Origin: Primulina eburnea
Lineage: Eukaryota > Streptophyta > Magnoliopsida > Lamiales > Gesneriaceae
Assembly (NCBI RefSeq): GCF_022965805.1
Contig: NC_133104.1
Span: 43,630,682 to 43,694,681, forward strand
DNA: 64,000 bases
Direction of reading: 5' to 3'
The notes beneath the pieces were generated by a model that did not search any database, had not been told where the DNA came from, and was given only the letters and a program-made list of their open reading frames with translations. The position numbers were made by a program, and so were the translations under genes. Positions 51,084 through 63,345 of this stretch are shown piece after piece (positions within the stretch are counted from its first letter, which is position 1; each line of letters starts with the position of its first letter).

Positions 51084-53172
51084 ATGGCGTTTTTACGCAA
51101 CAAGACTACCTTTTCTGCGCTTCGGCTCAATTCTCAGGCGCAGAAGGCCGACGATTCGTTGACTCTGTTGAGGCGTGGCTTTCATGTTGAACCTGGGGCT
51201 CGGGAGAAGGCTGTGAGTACTTAAATTGTCTGAGTTCTTATCATTTGTATATGATTCTGAAATTAGACTCATTTGAGTTAATGTTAATTTGATTGCGTTT
51301 GCTTTTGTGATCGTTATGGCACTTATCTAAGGTTCCCGGATTGGTATGGGGGAATCGGGCAAAAGAGTTTTACTTTTCCTCTCAGATGAGGATGAGATTT
51401 GGATCGAGAATGAAACCCTAACACGGTCTTGAGAGAGAGAGGATAAAAGAGTTTTACACGAACGAAGAGGGGCTCTCGCTCTGTTTATGGTAGTTCTTTA
51501 ACCTAACCTATTGAGGTCAATCTGTAGTCGTCACCCAGATGAAATGAAAGAGTTGAGTTTCAGACGTGATTTTTTTAGAAAATAAATTTTATTTTATAGC
51601 TTAAAACCAATTAATTCGCCTCGTCTCCTATTCTATGAATCTGCCTCTAGAAGCTCCAGCCTCCATTGGTCAGAATTTGGGTAGCAATGGACTCCACTTG
51701 ATGGACAGTGATGCTTAGGTGACTTTTTTTTGTCTTTTGAAGGATATGAGATTAATGAATCCAATTTTTTTTTGTAAATCAACTCCACTTGTTTGGATAT
51801 TATAAATTTTATTGAATCTCAAATAGTTAGCCGACATTTTAACCCGTTTGTATTGAGAAATAATTCCGAGTTCTCTCATTTTTGGATATCTTGAAATGTA
51901 TGCATTCATATCCATTTCAGATCAAATATATAGAGCTAACCACTTCCTTAGTGCTATTAAAAAGTGTAATGTGATTCTTAAGCTCTCAATTTATAGAAGC
52001 AATCTAACAATTTACTTTTGTTTTCTTGCGTAAAAAATTCATTGGATTCCTTTTTGAGAATTTTCTTTATGGACAGGCAAGATGATCCTTTCTTCAGAGA
52101 TTAGGTTGCGTACAAAAGGAGTTCTGTATTTTTTTGTTGAATTAAGAGTATCATCTTATATTTATTTCTTGGACTTTATAATATTATGCACCGATTCATA
52201 AGCATATCCCATTCTAAATATTCCCAACTCAGTATAATTTATTTTAATGAATATTACAGTTTGTCCATGTGTTTGAAACCCCTATCATGCTTAGTGTTGA
52301 GAAATGTGTTTTATACTTGCTAAGTTACGTAATTATGTTCCCAAGTAATGGTTTGATGAATCAAAGAATTTCTTGACAGAAGCTTGCAAGCTAACTTGCA
52401 TGTCCACTGTGGGCACCCATCTGATATATTCTTTCCTTTATTCAAGAATCGATTTCTATTTTACAGGTTTCGTTTGATACTGATTCTTTTTATTTTCAGC
52501 TTTTGGCAGAAGACCCAGCTCTGAGTCGCTTCAAGTCATATAAGAAAAGTGTGAAGCGCCTCAAAGTATTTGGAGATGTTCTGACTATCATCGTTGTAGC
52601 TGGTATACTTTTCTCTGAACTACAATTTGATCTGAGGTGTATTGTTGTTATTGCATGAAAGCTGTTAGTCCCACTAAACTATTCGGTTCACCTGATAACC
52701 TTAAGGTGCAGATAATGTAATCCTCTTGAAATCTTTGTTACGCATTTGATCATGACTCAAGTAACTGATCATGCAATGATGTGGGAGGGGAAGCGAGGGT
52801 AAGAGTCTCAGAGGGTCATCCTCTTTTTATAGCCAGCTTGAAAAAATAGTTATGTTTGGGTTTGAATTTAAACTTGACTATATTCAAGCTTTGTTCAAGT
52901 TCATTTACTTTGAATGTGAATCAAACTTTCTTAGAGTTGGCTCAATTTGTTTGTGTGCTCCTCCTATAACAAACTCGTTATTTGATTAATGATTTGGATA
53001 GATGAATGAATCAATATTTTAATTGCTGCCACAAGTTTTTGCTACTTACCATTTCAAACTTTTACATACTCCACGTCATACACGATGTTTGTTGGCAGGA
53101 TGCTGCTATGAGATCTATGTTAGAGCAGTCATGCGAGAGGAAACCCGTAAACAAGCAGAAGATAGTGTGTAA
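51084..53172 (+). CDS. SDH7: Small mitochondrial membrane protein, SDH7-like (complex II subunit)
   Basis: Three exons, 51084-51212, 52500-52602 and 53099-53172, encode 101 residues. The N-terminus ([15 protein letters not shown]) is basic and hydroxylated like a mitochondrial presequence, ending near [14 protein letters not shown]. The middle is basic ([16 protein letters not shown]) and is followed by one transmembrane helix, [16 protein letters not shown], and a charged tail. I recognise this arrangement as the plant-specific succinate dehydrogenase subunit 7, an accessory membrane subunit of complex II. The name rests on memory of the Arabidopsis protein; a small uncharacterised mitochondrial protein is the alternative. 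Confidence 0.8.
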
Positions 53173-54282
53173 CACCAGAAGCTATTGATGATGTGAGGTA
53201 GTTAAACGGATAAGGGAAGCAGCATTTTGGTTCTTTAATTCAAAAATATTTTGTTGAAGAATAAAGTGGTTCTGTATACTACTCAATTGTGTGAGACTGG
53301 GGAATTTGGCATGTAAATTTTTTTTTTTTTTATCTCGCTTCCTTGCTATAAAATTTCAGTTGCAAGCTTACCCCAATTTTTTAACCAGGTGAGTTCGGGT
53401 ATTTTTTTGGATCACGTTTTGCTTCATTTTCAGGTCTTGACACTAAACTGACGAATGGTCTACTATTCATGTTTCCTTAATCGCTGTCTTGGGCCGGAAT
53501 TAGGATCCGAAATTCATCGGACTTAATATCTCAATTCTCAAGCGACATCATTTCTAAAAATATATACAATAAAGAAAATACACAATGATATTTTAAATTT
53601 TTCTTTCCGTAATCAAAATATAGTTAAAAATTGCGTGATATTAAATTAGATGAATTTAAACAAGAGAGCTTTCATATTTTAAATATTTTCACGTTCTGGT
53701 TAGATGATAGATATGAAATTTCATCCACATTTAATATCTATAAGAGTAATAGGAAACAACAATAATATTATCCAAATACAATAATTTGGATAATTCTATT
53801 TCCAAATTTCAGGATCAACGTTGGCACATCTTGCCTTGGATTTGGCTTGTCATTGGATGAATTCTTTTTTATACATAAAAAGATTGATATCTTATCCAAA
53901 GTTTTGAAACCCGTTTCTATTAAAGTCTTGTGTATAAGCTTGCAAGTTACAACTACATAGTGATCCTTTTAAAAACTAAATCACTCAGGTGCCAAAAAAC
54001 GACTCACTTATCCAATGTTATATATATACACAAAAATTATTGTGAGACGGTTTCATGAGTAAATTTTGTAAAACCAATCTTCTATTTAAATTATTTTTGG
54101 AAAAAAATATTTTTATGACAAAATTATTAATTTTTATTATAAATATTAACAAAATTAATCGTATCACGTATGTGTAAATTAATCGAATGTATTAAGTAAC
54201 GTTGATTCCTTAAGCCAAGTGTTTATTTTACATTTCTCACAGGGTGTGTGCCACCATTTTATGAAGCAATCCATGCAACTCC
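53173..54282. other. Intergenic region between SDH7 and the PPR gene
   Basis: SDH7 3' UTR and PPR promoter, AT-rich, with a diverged GTGAGAC repeat near 54033. An out-of-frame ATG at 54261 and a second at 54273 lie just before the PPR start and could form short upstream frames. Confidence 0.5.
54033..54170 (+). repeat. GTGAGAC-palindrome repeat, copy 4 (partial, diverged)
   Basis: Begins AAAAATTATTGTGAGACGGT and keeps the AT-rich centre and the ATAAATATTAACAAAATTAA part. The right terminus is lost. Confidence 0.55.
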
Positions 54283-56133
54283 ATGCTCTCTCAAATTTCC
54301 AAGAAATCCCTCTCTCAATTACTCAAAAAACGTCCACCTACCTCTCAAATTAAGCAAATACATGCCCAAATCATCACTCAGTCACTCCCTTCATCGCGTC
54401 TTTTTTTGATTGATTCACTTATCCATTCTTACCTTCACACCAGAAACCTCGACACTGCAAGAGCCTTGTTCAACGACTACCCTTTGCCTTCACCTCCGAC
54501 TCTGTTATGGAATCTCATGATCAGGGCCTATTCAAAAGTCCAAGATCTTTTGGAACCCATCTATCTTTTACACCGCATGCTTAGTTTGGAAAACCAAATT
54601 GGCGTTGTGCCTGATGATTATACGTTTAATTTTGTTATTACTTCCTGTACACACCAAAACTCGATTGTGTACGGGGAGATCGTTCACGGGATGGTGGTAA
54701 AAAATGGGTGGTGCGCGAATTTATGCGTGGCGAATTCATTGATCAATATGTATGGTGTTTTTCGTAAAGTGGATCACGCGTTTGCTGTGTTTGTAAAAAT
54801 GTCGGATAGAGACGTGTTTTCTTGGACTAGCTTAGTGTCTGCGTATGCTAAGAATGGGGACATGTGTAGAGCAGATGAAATCTTTGTGGAAATGCCAGTA
54901 AAAAATGAGGTTTCTTGGGCTGTCATGATTTCAGGCTTTGTTGGTTGTGGCAAATATGTTGATGCCCTTGGCTTTTTTCGTGAGATGATTGCTCAAATGA
55001 GGCCGAATGAGGCTGTTCTTGTTTGTTCACTTTCTGCTTGTGCTCATCTGGGTTCATTGTATCAAGGGGACTGGATTCACGGCTATATATACAAGAATGA
55101 AATAGTAGAAACTTCAAATATTAAGACTGCGCTAATCGATATGTACGCCAAATGTGGGAGAATAGATTGTGCATATAGAGTTTTTAATAAGATTCCAAGA
55201 CCTGATGTTCATAATTTTACAAGTCTGATTTCAGGTCTATCGATTCATGGGCTTGGTGATGATGCTGTACATGTGTTTAATCGAATGTTAGCTGAGAATT
55301 TAAAACCGAATGAAGTTACTGTTTTGGGGGTTTTAAATGGTTGTAGCCATTCTGGATTGGTCCATCACGGTTCCTCAATTTTCCATAACATGGAGGATTT
55401 ATGGGGAATCACGCCTAAAATTGCGCACTATGGTTGCTATGTTGATTTACTTGGCCGTGCTGGGTACTTGGCAAAGGCATTTGGCGTAGCAAAGAGCATG
55501 CCAGTTAATCCTGATGTTGCTGTGTGGAGGGCTTTGTTAAGCGCATGCAGAATTCACCGTAATTCTGATTTTGGAGAGCGAGTGATAAATCACTTAGAAC
55601 AACTTTATCCTAGTTGTTATGATGGTGGGAAGGTGCTGCTTTCAAACTTATATGCTTCTCTTGGAAAATGGGATAAAGTTGCTCAAATAAGAAACATAAT
55701 GGGGTTGAGAAAGAGCCAATCTGATATTGGATGTAGTTGGATAGAGATAGATGGTGTTTCTCATGAGTTTCGAGTTGCAGATGTGATCCATCCACAAATA
55801 ATAGAAATTCAGATCAAGTTAACTGAAATAATGCAAAAGATTGGTCTAGTTGGTTATACTGCTGATGCTTCCCGTGTTTCATTTGATATAAGTGAGGAAG
55901 ATAAAGCATACGCAGTAGCTTGGCATAGTGAGAAACTAGCTGTTGCTTTTGGACTAATGAATACTCTTCCTAGGACTTCTATACGAATAGTAAAAAACTT
56001 GAGAACTTGTGATGATTGTCATTTAGCTCTGAAGGCAATCTCCAAAGTTTATGATAGAGAAATTATTGTAAGAGATCGATGCCGCTTCCACACTTTTAGA
56101 GAAGGATATTGTTCTTGTAATGATTATTGGTAG
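54283..56133 (+). CDS. Pentatricopeptide repeat protein, E/DYW subclass
   Basis: A single exon of 616 residues. Tandem PLS-type PPR motifs fill about residues 20-420, recognisable by LWNLMIRAYSK, DVFSWTSLVSAYAKNG, VSWAVMISGFVGCGKY, TALIDMYAKCGRIDCAYRVF and PNEVTVLGVLNGCSHSGLV. E and E+ motifs follow. A DYW cytidine deaminase domain closes the protein, with HSEKLAVAFGL (zinc-binding H and catalytic E), CDDCH zinc ligands and the terminal CSCNDYW. DYW proteins edit C to U in mitochondrial or plastid transcripts. The N-terminus before the repeats is basic and serine-rich and suits organelle targeting; which organelle and which site cannot be read by eye. The start is the first ATG in frame. No damage is seen. 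Confidence 0.96.
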   Translation: MLSQISKKSLSQLLKKRPPTSQIKQIHAQIITQSLPSSRLFLIDSLIHSYLHTRNLDTARALFNDYPLPSPPTLLWNLMIRAYSKVQDLLEPIYLLHRMLSLENQIGVVPDDYTFNFVITSCTHQNSIVYGEIVHGMVVKNGWCANLCVANSLINMYGVFRKVDHAFAVFVKMSDRDVFSWTSLVSAYAKNGDMCRADEIFVEMPVKNEVSWAVMISGFVGCGKYVDALGFFREMIAQMRPNEAVLVCSLSACAHLGSLYQGDWIHGYIYKNEIVETSNIKTALIDMYAKCGRIDCAYRVFNKIPRPDVHNFTSLISGLSIHGLGDDAVHVFNRMLAENLKPNEVTVLGVLNGCSHSGLVHHGSSIFHNMEDLWGITPKIAHYGCYVDLLGRAGYLAKAFGVAKSMPVNPDVAVWRALLSACRIHRNSDFGERVINHLEQLYPSCYDGGKVLLSNLYASLGKWDKVAQIRNIMGLRKSQSDIGCSWIEIDGVSHEFRVADVIHPQIIEIQIKLTEIMQKIGLVGYTADASRVSFDISEEDKAYAVAWHSEKLAVAFGLMNTLPRTSIRIVKNLRTCDDCHLALKAISKVYDREIIVRDRCRFHTFREGYCSCNDYW

Positions 56134-58087
56134 TGTTCTCTCATCAAACATAAATGAGAACAATTGCAGCACCAATTATAAGTTCAGACAAAATTTGTCC
56201 AAGCTTTTGTTATGCTGTTATGACCTTTGTTGGCCAAGCCAGTCTAGATCTCTCGTAAGAGATGCTGTGCTTTATCTATGTTTTATCATAGCTTTGATTG
56301 TTTTAAATCCTCTATGATCACGTTGATATTATACATAGAGGCTTTAAATCTCTCCTTCAAACTGTGAAGTATTATTCGGTCACATGGTAGAGGAATTACA
56401 TTTGTATTGTGATAACACGATGAGTGTTCCGGATGTGGGAGGAGAGCTTCGAGCTACTTTGAAGGCACTGTTTCTGTGAAGATCTTTATTCTGCTGCAAA
56501 TAGTCTGCGTGGAAACTTGCTAAATGCTCGTGATTCTTGAAAAGCTTTCTGAACACTGAAGCACTAAACAAATTATCCTACATAAAGCGTGTGGCTAAAT
56601 GACTTGGCTTTAACAACCATGGCACCTAAACAATATATTTCAATTAGCCTTCTTGAACCACAGTAAATTTAATATTGCCCAGTGAAGTAAATTCCTTTCT
56701 GTTTTATGTTCTCACAACTATCAGATTATCAAAAAGCTTGCGACTTAGGTCCTATCATGCTACTGCTTTCTTGAAAATTCAATTAGAAAGTTCACTATTT
56801 TCTTTTACATTTTTTAGGATACATTCAAAGTTGGCTGTAAGAAGAAACTGTTACATATTTTATTAGGCCTTTTTTTAACTACAATACAATTGGTTGGCTA
56901 GTCCAAGTTTTGTAGACAACTACAAGACTTGAACCAAATCGGCAAATAATATTAGGTTGTATTTGGATTGATGTATTTAAATATATTTTTGTTGTTTAGA
57001 TAAGTAATACCATAAATTTCAAATCCACTCCTCACATGTTTTTATAGTATTTCAAGTTCAGCCAATGATAATGTCATTTGAAATTCACTCTACTTTGTCT
57101 TACTGATGTATAAATAAGTAATATGAATATAAGATTTGTTTTATTGTTTCGTTATAAACAATAAAATTATAATCGAAATCCATAAATTTCAAATTATTAT
57201 CCCACGAACATAACCCAAAAAACTCATCTTCAAATCATGCCATCCACTTGACTGGTCCTAGAGCTTATTAGCTTGTGGAGTAGTCCATAGCCATAAATTG
57301 AACTGATTTCAGTTTTCTTGATGAGTTCTTACTTACGAACACGAACTTCATCATGCTGGACAGACGAACAAGTTGTCTTTTTTATATTTACTTTTATCCT
57401 AAATAAAATGAAAAACGTGATGTTTAACATTATGTTAAAGCCACTTGAAATCCACATAAAATTATTTCAATCACTTCCCATTATTTCTATCATGAATTCA
57501 AGAATGTTGTCCAAGTTATATACAATTAATATATTTTGGATTTCCTAATTTCTTGCCAAATTCAGGAGAAATAAAATCAAAATCTTATTTATTTGACTTT
57601 GGCAACATGTCTGTGTAATCCTATTTGGTCAAATCAGTTTTTAACACATTCTTCAAAAAGGAAATAATTTGTTTTTGATTATTGTCATCGGTTACGAGTT
57701 GTTTTCTATCACGTATCAAAGTGGATAAGTGTGCAATTAATGGTGCCAGAAAATTAGGTTCGACTGCTACATTTTACTCGATGCAAGAAATTTCCTTTGT
57801 CAATTTTATTACCATAGAGAGAAAGCTTCGAACAAACAATTGAGAGCTCTTTATTTTTCCAAAATAATAATTCTTGTTCTATATAATATTTTGATTATGT
57901 AATTTTTAACCAAATTTTCTGGTCCTATCCTAATTTTATTCTTCTTTTTCCCAATATCCTTATGGCTATTTTCCATTTTACTTAAAGTCTACTTAGCCTC
58001 ATAAATTTGGTTTTTTTCCCATTATATAGCATAGTATTTCGACGTCATTTCCAATCTACAAAGAAATCAGAATCTTGTAACGAAAAG

Positions 58088-58193
58088 TAAGCTTTATTTG
58101 CTTAGCAACATTAAAAAAAACATTGACTTTTGGTTATTATTAAGCTTTATTTGCTTAGCAACATTAAAAAAAACATTGACTTTTGGTTATTAT
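58088..58193. repeat. Perfect 53-bp tandem duplication
   Basis: 58088-58140 is repeated exactly at 58141-58193. The unit begins TAAGCTTTATTTGCTTAGCA and ends TGGTTATTAT. Confidence 0.9.
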
Positions 58194-58740
58194 TATTGAT
58201 TGTTTCCATTAAAAAAAATTCAAACTCACAAACAAAGAAATCCAATAAAATTGGCTTTAACTTTGTCGTGCAAGAATTTAAAATTGCATTCCAAATTTCA
58301 AAATTATCATCTCAATTGCCACCATAGATTCCATGCCTTTGTTGGTCCCAAGACTCCCCCAACTACAATAATAATTAATCGCTTCAATTGCAAGTGGAAC
58401 AGAATTAGTTCCTTTTTCTTAGTAAGAGTGTAATATTATTTCAAGATTTTTGCTATATCGTGAATTTCTCATATTTTGTTTTTTAAAATAAATGTACGTT
58501 GATAACTTTTGTATTATTTGTGTATTTCTTACATATTTAATGAAATCGATTACTAAATTTGAGTTAATATATAATATAAGAATATAAAAACAGCAAAAAT
58601 AAAGTAAAATAAAAAAACGAATTTCTTTGGTGTCTTTATCACTCATTGAATCCGCCAGACTTGCAAGTGACGGTGCAATGATGCAGTCTTCATGGTCTTG
58701 TGGAACAAAGATATATACATACAAGTTTTTGTGTACGTAC

Positions 58741-58897
58741 GTGAGACGGTCTTACGAGTCGTATTTTTGTGAGACAAATATCTTATTTGAGTCATCCATG
58801 AAATTTTTTATTTTTATGCTAAGAGTATTACTTTTTATTGTGAATATCGGTAGGATTGACCCGTCTCACAGATAAATATTCGTGAGACCGTATAACA
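58741..58897 (+). repeat. GTGAGAC-palindrome repeat, copy 5
   Basis: GTGAGACGGTCTTACGAGTC at the left and ATTCGTGAGACCGTATAAC at the right, with the GTCATCCATGAAA, GCTAAGAGTATTACTTTTTA and GTAGGATTGACCCGTCTCAC boxes between. Confidence 0.8.
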
Positions 58898-58906
58898 AGA
58901 GACCTA

Positions 58907-58908
<2 letters not shown>

Positions 58909-58990
<82 letters not shown>
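58909..58990. repeat. Long (TA)n microsatellite
   Basis: About 80 bases of uninterrupted TA dinucleotides directly after GTGAGAC repeat copy 5. Confidence 0.96.
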
Positions 58991-58992
<2 letters not shown>

Positions 58993-59375
58993 GGCTGATG
59001 AGTCAAAATAGGCCCGCTGAATGTTTCTATCATTAAGAATTCGCACTATGTAATCATCCCCTTATTTTAAGTACCTTTTCCAAAAGCAAGTTTTCAAATA
59101 ACAAAGCATTTTATTGTTGTAACTCATGTGGTTTTGTATTTTATTAGGGAACCATGAAAATATGCTTTTGAATAATTACCGGGAAAATAGCTTCTTCTTT
59201 TTCTTTTTCTTTTTTTTTATTTACTCTGATTCTTTTCGTTTCCAGTCTTACCCGTCGTGGCATCAAAAAAATTACAAACATGACATAAAAAAACATTAAA
59301 ATAATTGAATATTATCGACTTGTCTGATGTTACATCACAATTGAATCATAACGTAATAACGGAAAATTCAAAGTT

Positions 59376-59503
59376 GAGTACAATACTTTTTTTTTTTTTT
59401 TATTACAACACACGTGGGGAGGGGGGATCGAACTCGAGGAGGGGAGCCAATCTGGCAGGATGAGACCACTGAGCTCCAAACTCGGTCTCGAGTATAATAC
59501 TTT
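59376..59503 (-). mobile_element. tRNA-derived SINE with 14-bp target-site duplication
   Basis: On the minus strand: A-box region GGAGCTCAGTGG (59466-59477), B box GAGTTCGATCCCCCC (59421-59435), then an A-rich tail (Ts ending at about 59400). Flanks are GAGTACAATACTTT at 59376-59389 and GAGTATAATACTTT at 59490-59503, a target duplication with one difference. It differs in sequence from the SINE at 50919. Confidence 0.8.
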
Positions 59504-60238
59504 CAAAGTTGAGTACAATACTTTCAGACTTAATAGAAGTTCGATAACAAACTCAATACAAGAGATACATGATGATTTGTTTATTTTCATTAAAAAGTTG
59601 GATCATCATAAATCTAAGTCCAAATCATCGTCCATTGCTTTCTTTAATTTTTTTTAAAAAAACCTAATGAATTTTCAAATACTTATAGAATTAATTTTTT
59701 TTTATTTTTATTTTGAGAAGACCGAAGCTAAGTAGGCAGGGAGGACGGTGCAATTAAAGGAGGTAGAATTATAATTAAATTTGGTTGGTTGTTACCTCAT
59801 AACGTCGATTGAAGCCATTGCGTGTCCACTTAAATACCATATTCATTGCAGAAAATTTCCCTAATTGAAACTCCACCGTCGTTTTTAATGTCCCGTCATT
59901 ATTCCCAAGTTTGTGGTTTTTATATATAAACATTTACATATATTTTTTAACCCAAAAAAAATCATAGTTTTATTCAAATTTTAAAGATTTTCTAAAATTA
60001 TTTGAGAAATTTTGATGGATGTGAGAAAATTGTTCACACACCGATTAAATTTCTCTGATATTTTTTTTATTCATTCAATAGTGTACATGCATCTATTGAC
60101 TAGAGAGGCCGTAGGGTACGAGGTTGCAGATGGTAGTCGGGTCAAGCTTATATATAGGCAATTTCAGATTATGAAGTTTATTGCTTTTCTCTCTTTACAC
60201 CGACGTATTTCGTATTTATATACATAATACTTACCCAC

Positions 60239-60590
60239 ATGAGTAGGTTAAAACGAATTTGAGACATGTCAACTATATCGATATTCACAATAAAAATTAA
60301 TAATCTTAGCATAAAAAATAGGACAAAAACTTGTGTGAGACGGTCTCACGGATCATATTTGTGAGACGGATCTTTTATTTGGGTCATCCATGAAAAAGTA
60401 TTACTTTTTATGCTAAGAGTATTACTTTTTATTGTGAATATGGGTAGGGTTGACCCGTCTCACGGATTAAGATCCGTGAGACGATCTCACATGAGACTAA
60501 CTCTAAAAAGTAATATTTTTTCATGAATGACCCAAATAATAGATCCGTCTCACAAAATACGATCCGTGAGATCGTCTCACACAAATTTTT
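60239..60590. repeat. Nested cluster of GTGAGAC-palindrome repeats
   Basis: A partial minus-orientation copy (60239-60317), a full plus copy (60331-60489) and a partial minus copy (60491-60590) lie head to head. The full copy has GTGTGAGACGGTCTCACGGA at the left and GATCCGTGAGACGATCTCAC at the right and is the best reference for the family. Confidence 0.8.
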
Positions 60591-61044
60591 GCATACCTCC
60601 ACAGATACGTGGATCTGAGGATCCAACAACTTTAGCTTTAAAAACGAGTTAGCGGTTTGTTGTTTATTTGATTGGACGAGTCAATCCGTCGAGTCTAATT
60701 AGTTTTTACTTATACTAAAAGGGTCGAAATAGAAAGTTCCGACGTATTACGACCCACCTCGTTTGGAAAGATCAAGAAATTGTCGGAAAAAATCTCATAC
60801 AACCGATTTACCAATACACAAGATCTCTTCATTTGATTTATATAATATTGAACTTTTGATTAGTCAGACCATCAGTCGAATGAAGCATATGCATACATGC
60901 GTGGATACTACACAAAGAAAATAGAACAAAAAACATTATTTTTAGCAAACTACGTCTAATTTTTCTTACAGACGTTAGGAAATCGATCGACCCATGTTCG
61001 AATGAATAATAAGATAATTTAGCTGCAAAAAGAAAAAAAGAGAC

Positions 61045-61192
61045 TCAATTTGCAGCTTCAGAGATGCTCTTCAATGATGGTTGCCAAGCTCTGCTTTTAG
61101 AAACACTACACTTTACTCTGCTGCTGTTATTATTTCTTGATCCTTTGTGCTTCACCTGAATTAATAATAATAATTAACAAAAAATTTTGCTT

Positions 61193-61223
<31 letters not shown>

Positions 61224-62121
61224 AAATAAATGAAATATTATAATTGTGGCTGATCAATAAACTTTAAATTCATCACTTACATGTTTATATAGTATTTCAT
61301 GCTCAGATTCTCTCAATCATGAACTCATTTGAAATTCATCGTACTTTATATTATTAATATATAAATAAATGAAGTATGTATTTAAGATTTGATATATTTT
61401 ATTGTAATCAGTAAAATTATAATCAAATTCATCAATCCAAACGCTAAAGAGATTATACTACGGAAAAGAAAGAAACAATAAATATAATTTTTTTAGATTC
61501 AAATGCAGGGTCTTTTTTAAAAGCTTCACACAAAATTTCAGAATCATACACATGCAAATTTTCTAAATTAAAAAAATAATATCGAAAATTCGAAAATCTG
61601 AACAAGATCTCTTATTTTTACCTGTCTGGCCTTCTCCAATTCAGTTCTTTTGATCACTTGTTCAAAACCTGAACATGATTTCTCCGACACCATCTCCCCA
61701 TGCTTCTCCGCATGTCCTTGTTTCTTCGCCCTCAACCCTTTCATCACCTCTGCAAAAATAAAAAAGCTCGACAAATATATAAGAAAATGGGGTTTAGCCT
61801 ATCCATATATAAAAAATATGAAGAAATGAATCAACCTCGGGCGGTGACCAGTCTGTAAACATGGCCGACAACAAGAGTATCGGTTGGCCTAAGAAGCTTG
61901 ATACGCGTCACCCGAAGTGGGATTTTGTCAGTACTCTTCGCGGCGGCTGAACCGGCCGCGGTGGAGGAGTAGGTGATGGTGGTGAGAAGAACTGCAACAT
62001 AATGGCCAGGATTCATCTTCATTATCTGTTGAGCAGAAACAGGAAAATATAGATTATCCACTTTGCCATCTGGGTGTTGGATTACTAAACTTGCGTTATC
62101 AATTGCTTGGCAATTCCCCAT
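61045..62121 (-). CDS. DUF4228 (PADRE) domain protein
   Basis: Three exons on the minus strand, 61836-62121, 61622-61749 and 61045-61155, encode 174 residues. The start MGNCQAID carries an N-myristoylation signal plus a palmitoylatable Cys, so the protein is probably plasma-membrane attached. The DUF4228 core follows: ASLVIQHPDGKVDNLYFPVS, IMKMNPGHYVAVLL, then LLRPTDTLVVGHVYRLVT. The C-terminal half is basic and lysine-rich (MKGLRAKKQGHAEKHGE). The family is induced by pathogens and abiotic stress; its biochemical role is unknown. All three exons keep phase and there is no sign of damage. Confidence 0.92.
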
Positions 62122-62312
62122 CTCTTCTGAAATTTTCAGATTTTGAAATTGCTTTTTGTAATTCTCTGTCTATATTTGCGAATGAAGCTGGGTGAAAGAA
62201 GAGCTGTTACAGTGTGCTTATATATATATAAAGATACTTTAGAGAAATGTTATATTGCTTATCAAGCCATGTGAATCCCGTCTTAACTGATACTCAAATT
62301 AAATTGCTATGA

Positions 62313-62498
62313 TTGCTCAAAGGTGAAATGCTCACCGCGCCCCTCACCCCCGCCGACAGGATAAGAGAGGTAAATATGGGATCAACAACCAGCACAGCTA
62401 GACCTATGCTACGCCGCACAGCTCCCCTCATAAGGGAATTAACTCCCATGCGCTGCGGACTCGTCCGGTCATTCTCCAAGATTATGTGTGAAAAGTAA
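62313..62498. other. GC-rich island of unknown origin
   Basis: This stretch is far richer in G+C than the surrounding DNA and has CpGs (CACCGCGCCCCTCACCCCCG; ACTCGTCCGGTC). It is open on both strands for 61 codons each. No family is recognised. It may be a fragment of a transposable element or of organelle DNA. Confidence 0.4.
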
Positions 62499-63208
62499 GC
62501 CCTGCGACAATTGCTTATGGAAAATGGTTATTAATGCCATAGATATCGAAATCCAGTCGTACTAGAATCAAAATTTTCTAGTAAACTATTTTAAATTGCA
62601 CATTGGGACAGCGAGCCTGGTGGAACTTTCCCGGTCCATGGAACTTAATTATGTTTTAAATTGGAAAAAACCGCATGTTATTATCTATAAAATAATTTTA
62701 TTCACGCAATTTTTTTTATTTGCAATGATTTGACCCCTATAGAATTGAATTTTGTTCCTCCCTTAAAAAAAATCATTCATTATTTGTCAAAATGGAATCT
62801 CGAACTCGGTTTGGTTCAAGAATTTGAGAGAGAAAGCTAAAATATAAATCATATATTTTATTTTAACCTTCAGAAAATCTATATTTTTAATTTGCTATTT
62901 GCTATTTATACACCACAGCTAATTAAATTTATATATATTTGCAAAATATCTTTTGAGTCGATCGACACTCATCCCTTTGTGGTCCAAATTTATATTAGAT
63001 CTTTGTTGGTATCCACCATCAAAATCAATAATAATTATTACATCTATACTATTTATTATTAAACTATCCTGCAATAATCTTTCTTTGATAGTTTTTATAC
63101 TGTAATGTAATTTATTTCTTTATCTTTTAACCTCTTTCGCTTAAATACCAACATTGTCTTGATAAGTAATGCAGCTAACACCAAATTCTAAATTAAATCG
63201 ACAAAAAT

Positions 63209-63345
63209 TTGTGTGAGACGATCTCATGGATCTTATTTTATGAAACAGATATTTTATTTAGATCATACATGAAAAAATATTACTTTTTATACTAAAAGTA
63301 TTACATTTTATTATAAATATCAGTAGGATTGATCCATCTCACAAG
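63209..63345 (+). repeat. GTGAGAC-palindrome repeat, copy 6
   Basis: Starts GTGTGAGACGATCTCATGGA, keeps the TATTACTTTTTATACTAAAA centre and ends at GATCCATCTCACAAGAGAC; moderately diverged. Confidence 0.7.

Larger units (their letters stand above)
56134..61044. other. Repeat-rich intergenic region
   Basis: Nearly 5 kb with no supported gene. It holds a perfect 53-bp tandem duplication (58088-58193), GTGAGAC repeats at 58741-58897 and 60239-60590, a long (TA)n run, a SINE at 59390-59489, and otherwise AT-rich DNA. Small open frames match nothing recognised. Confidence 0.6.
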
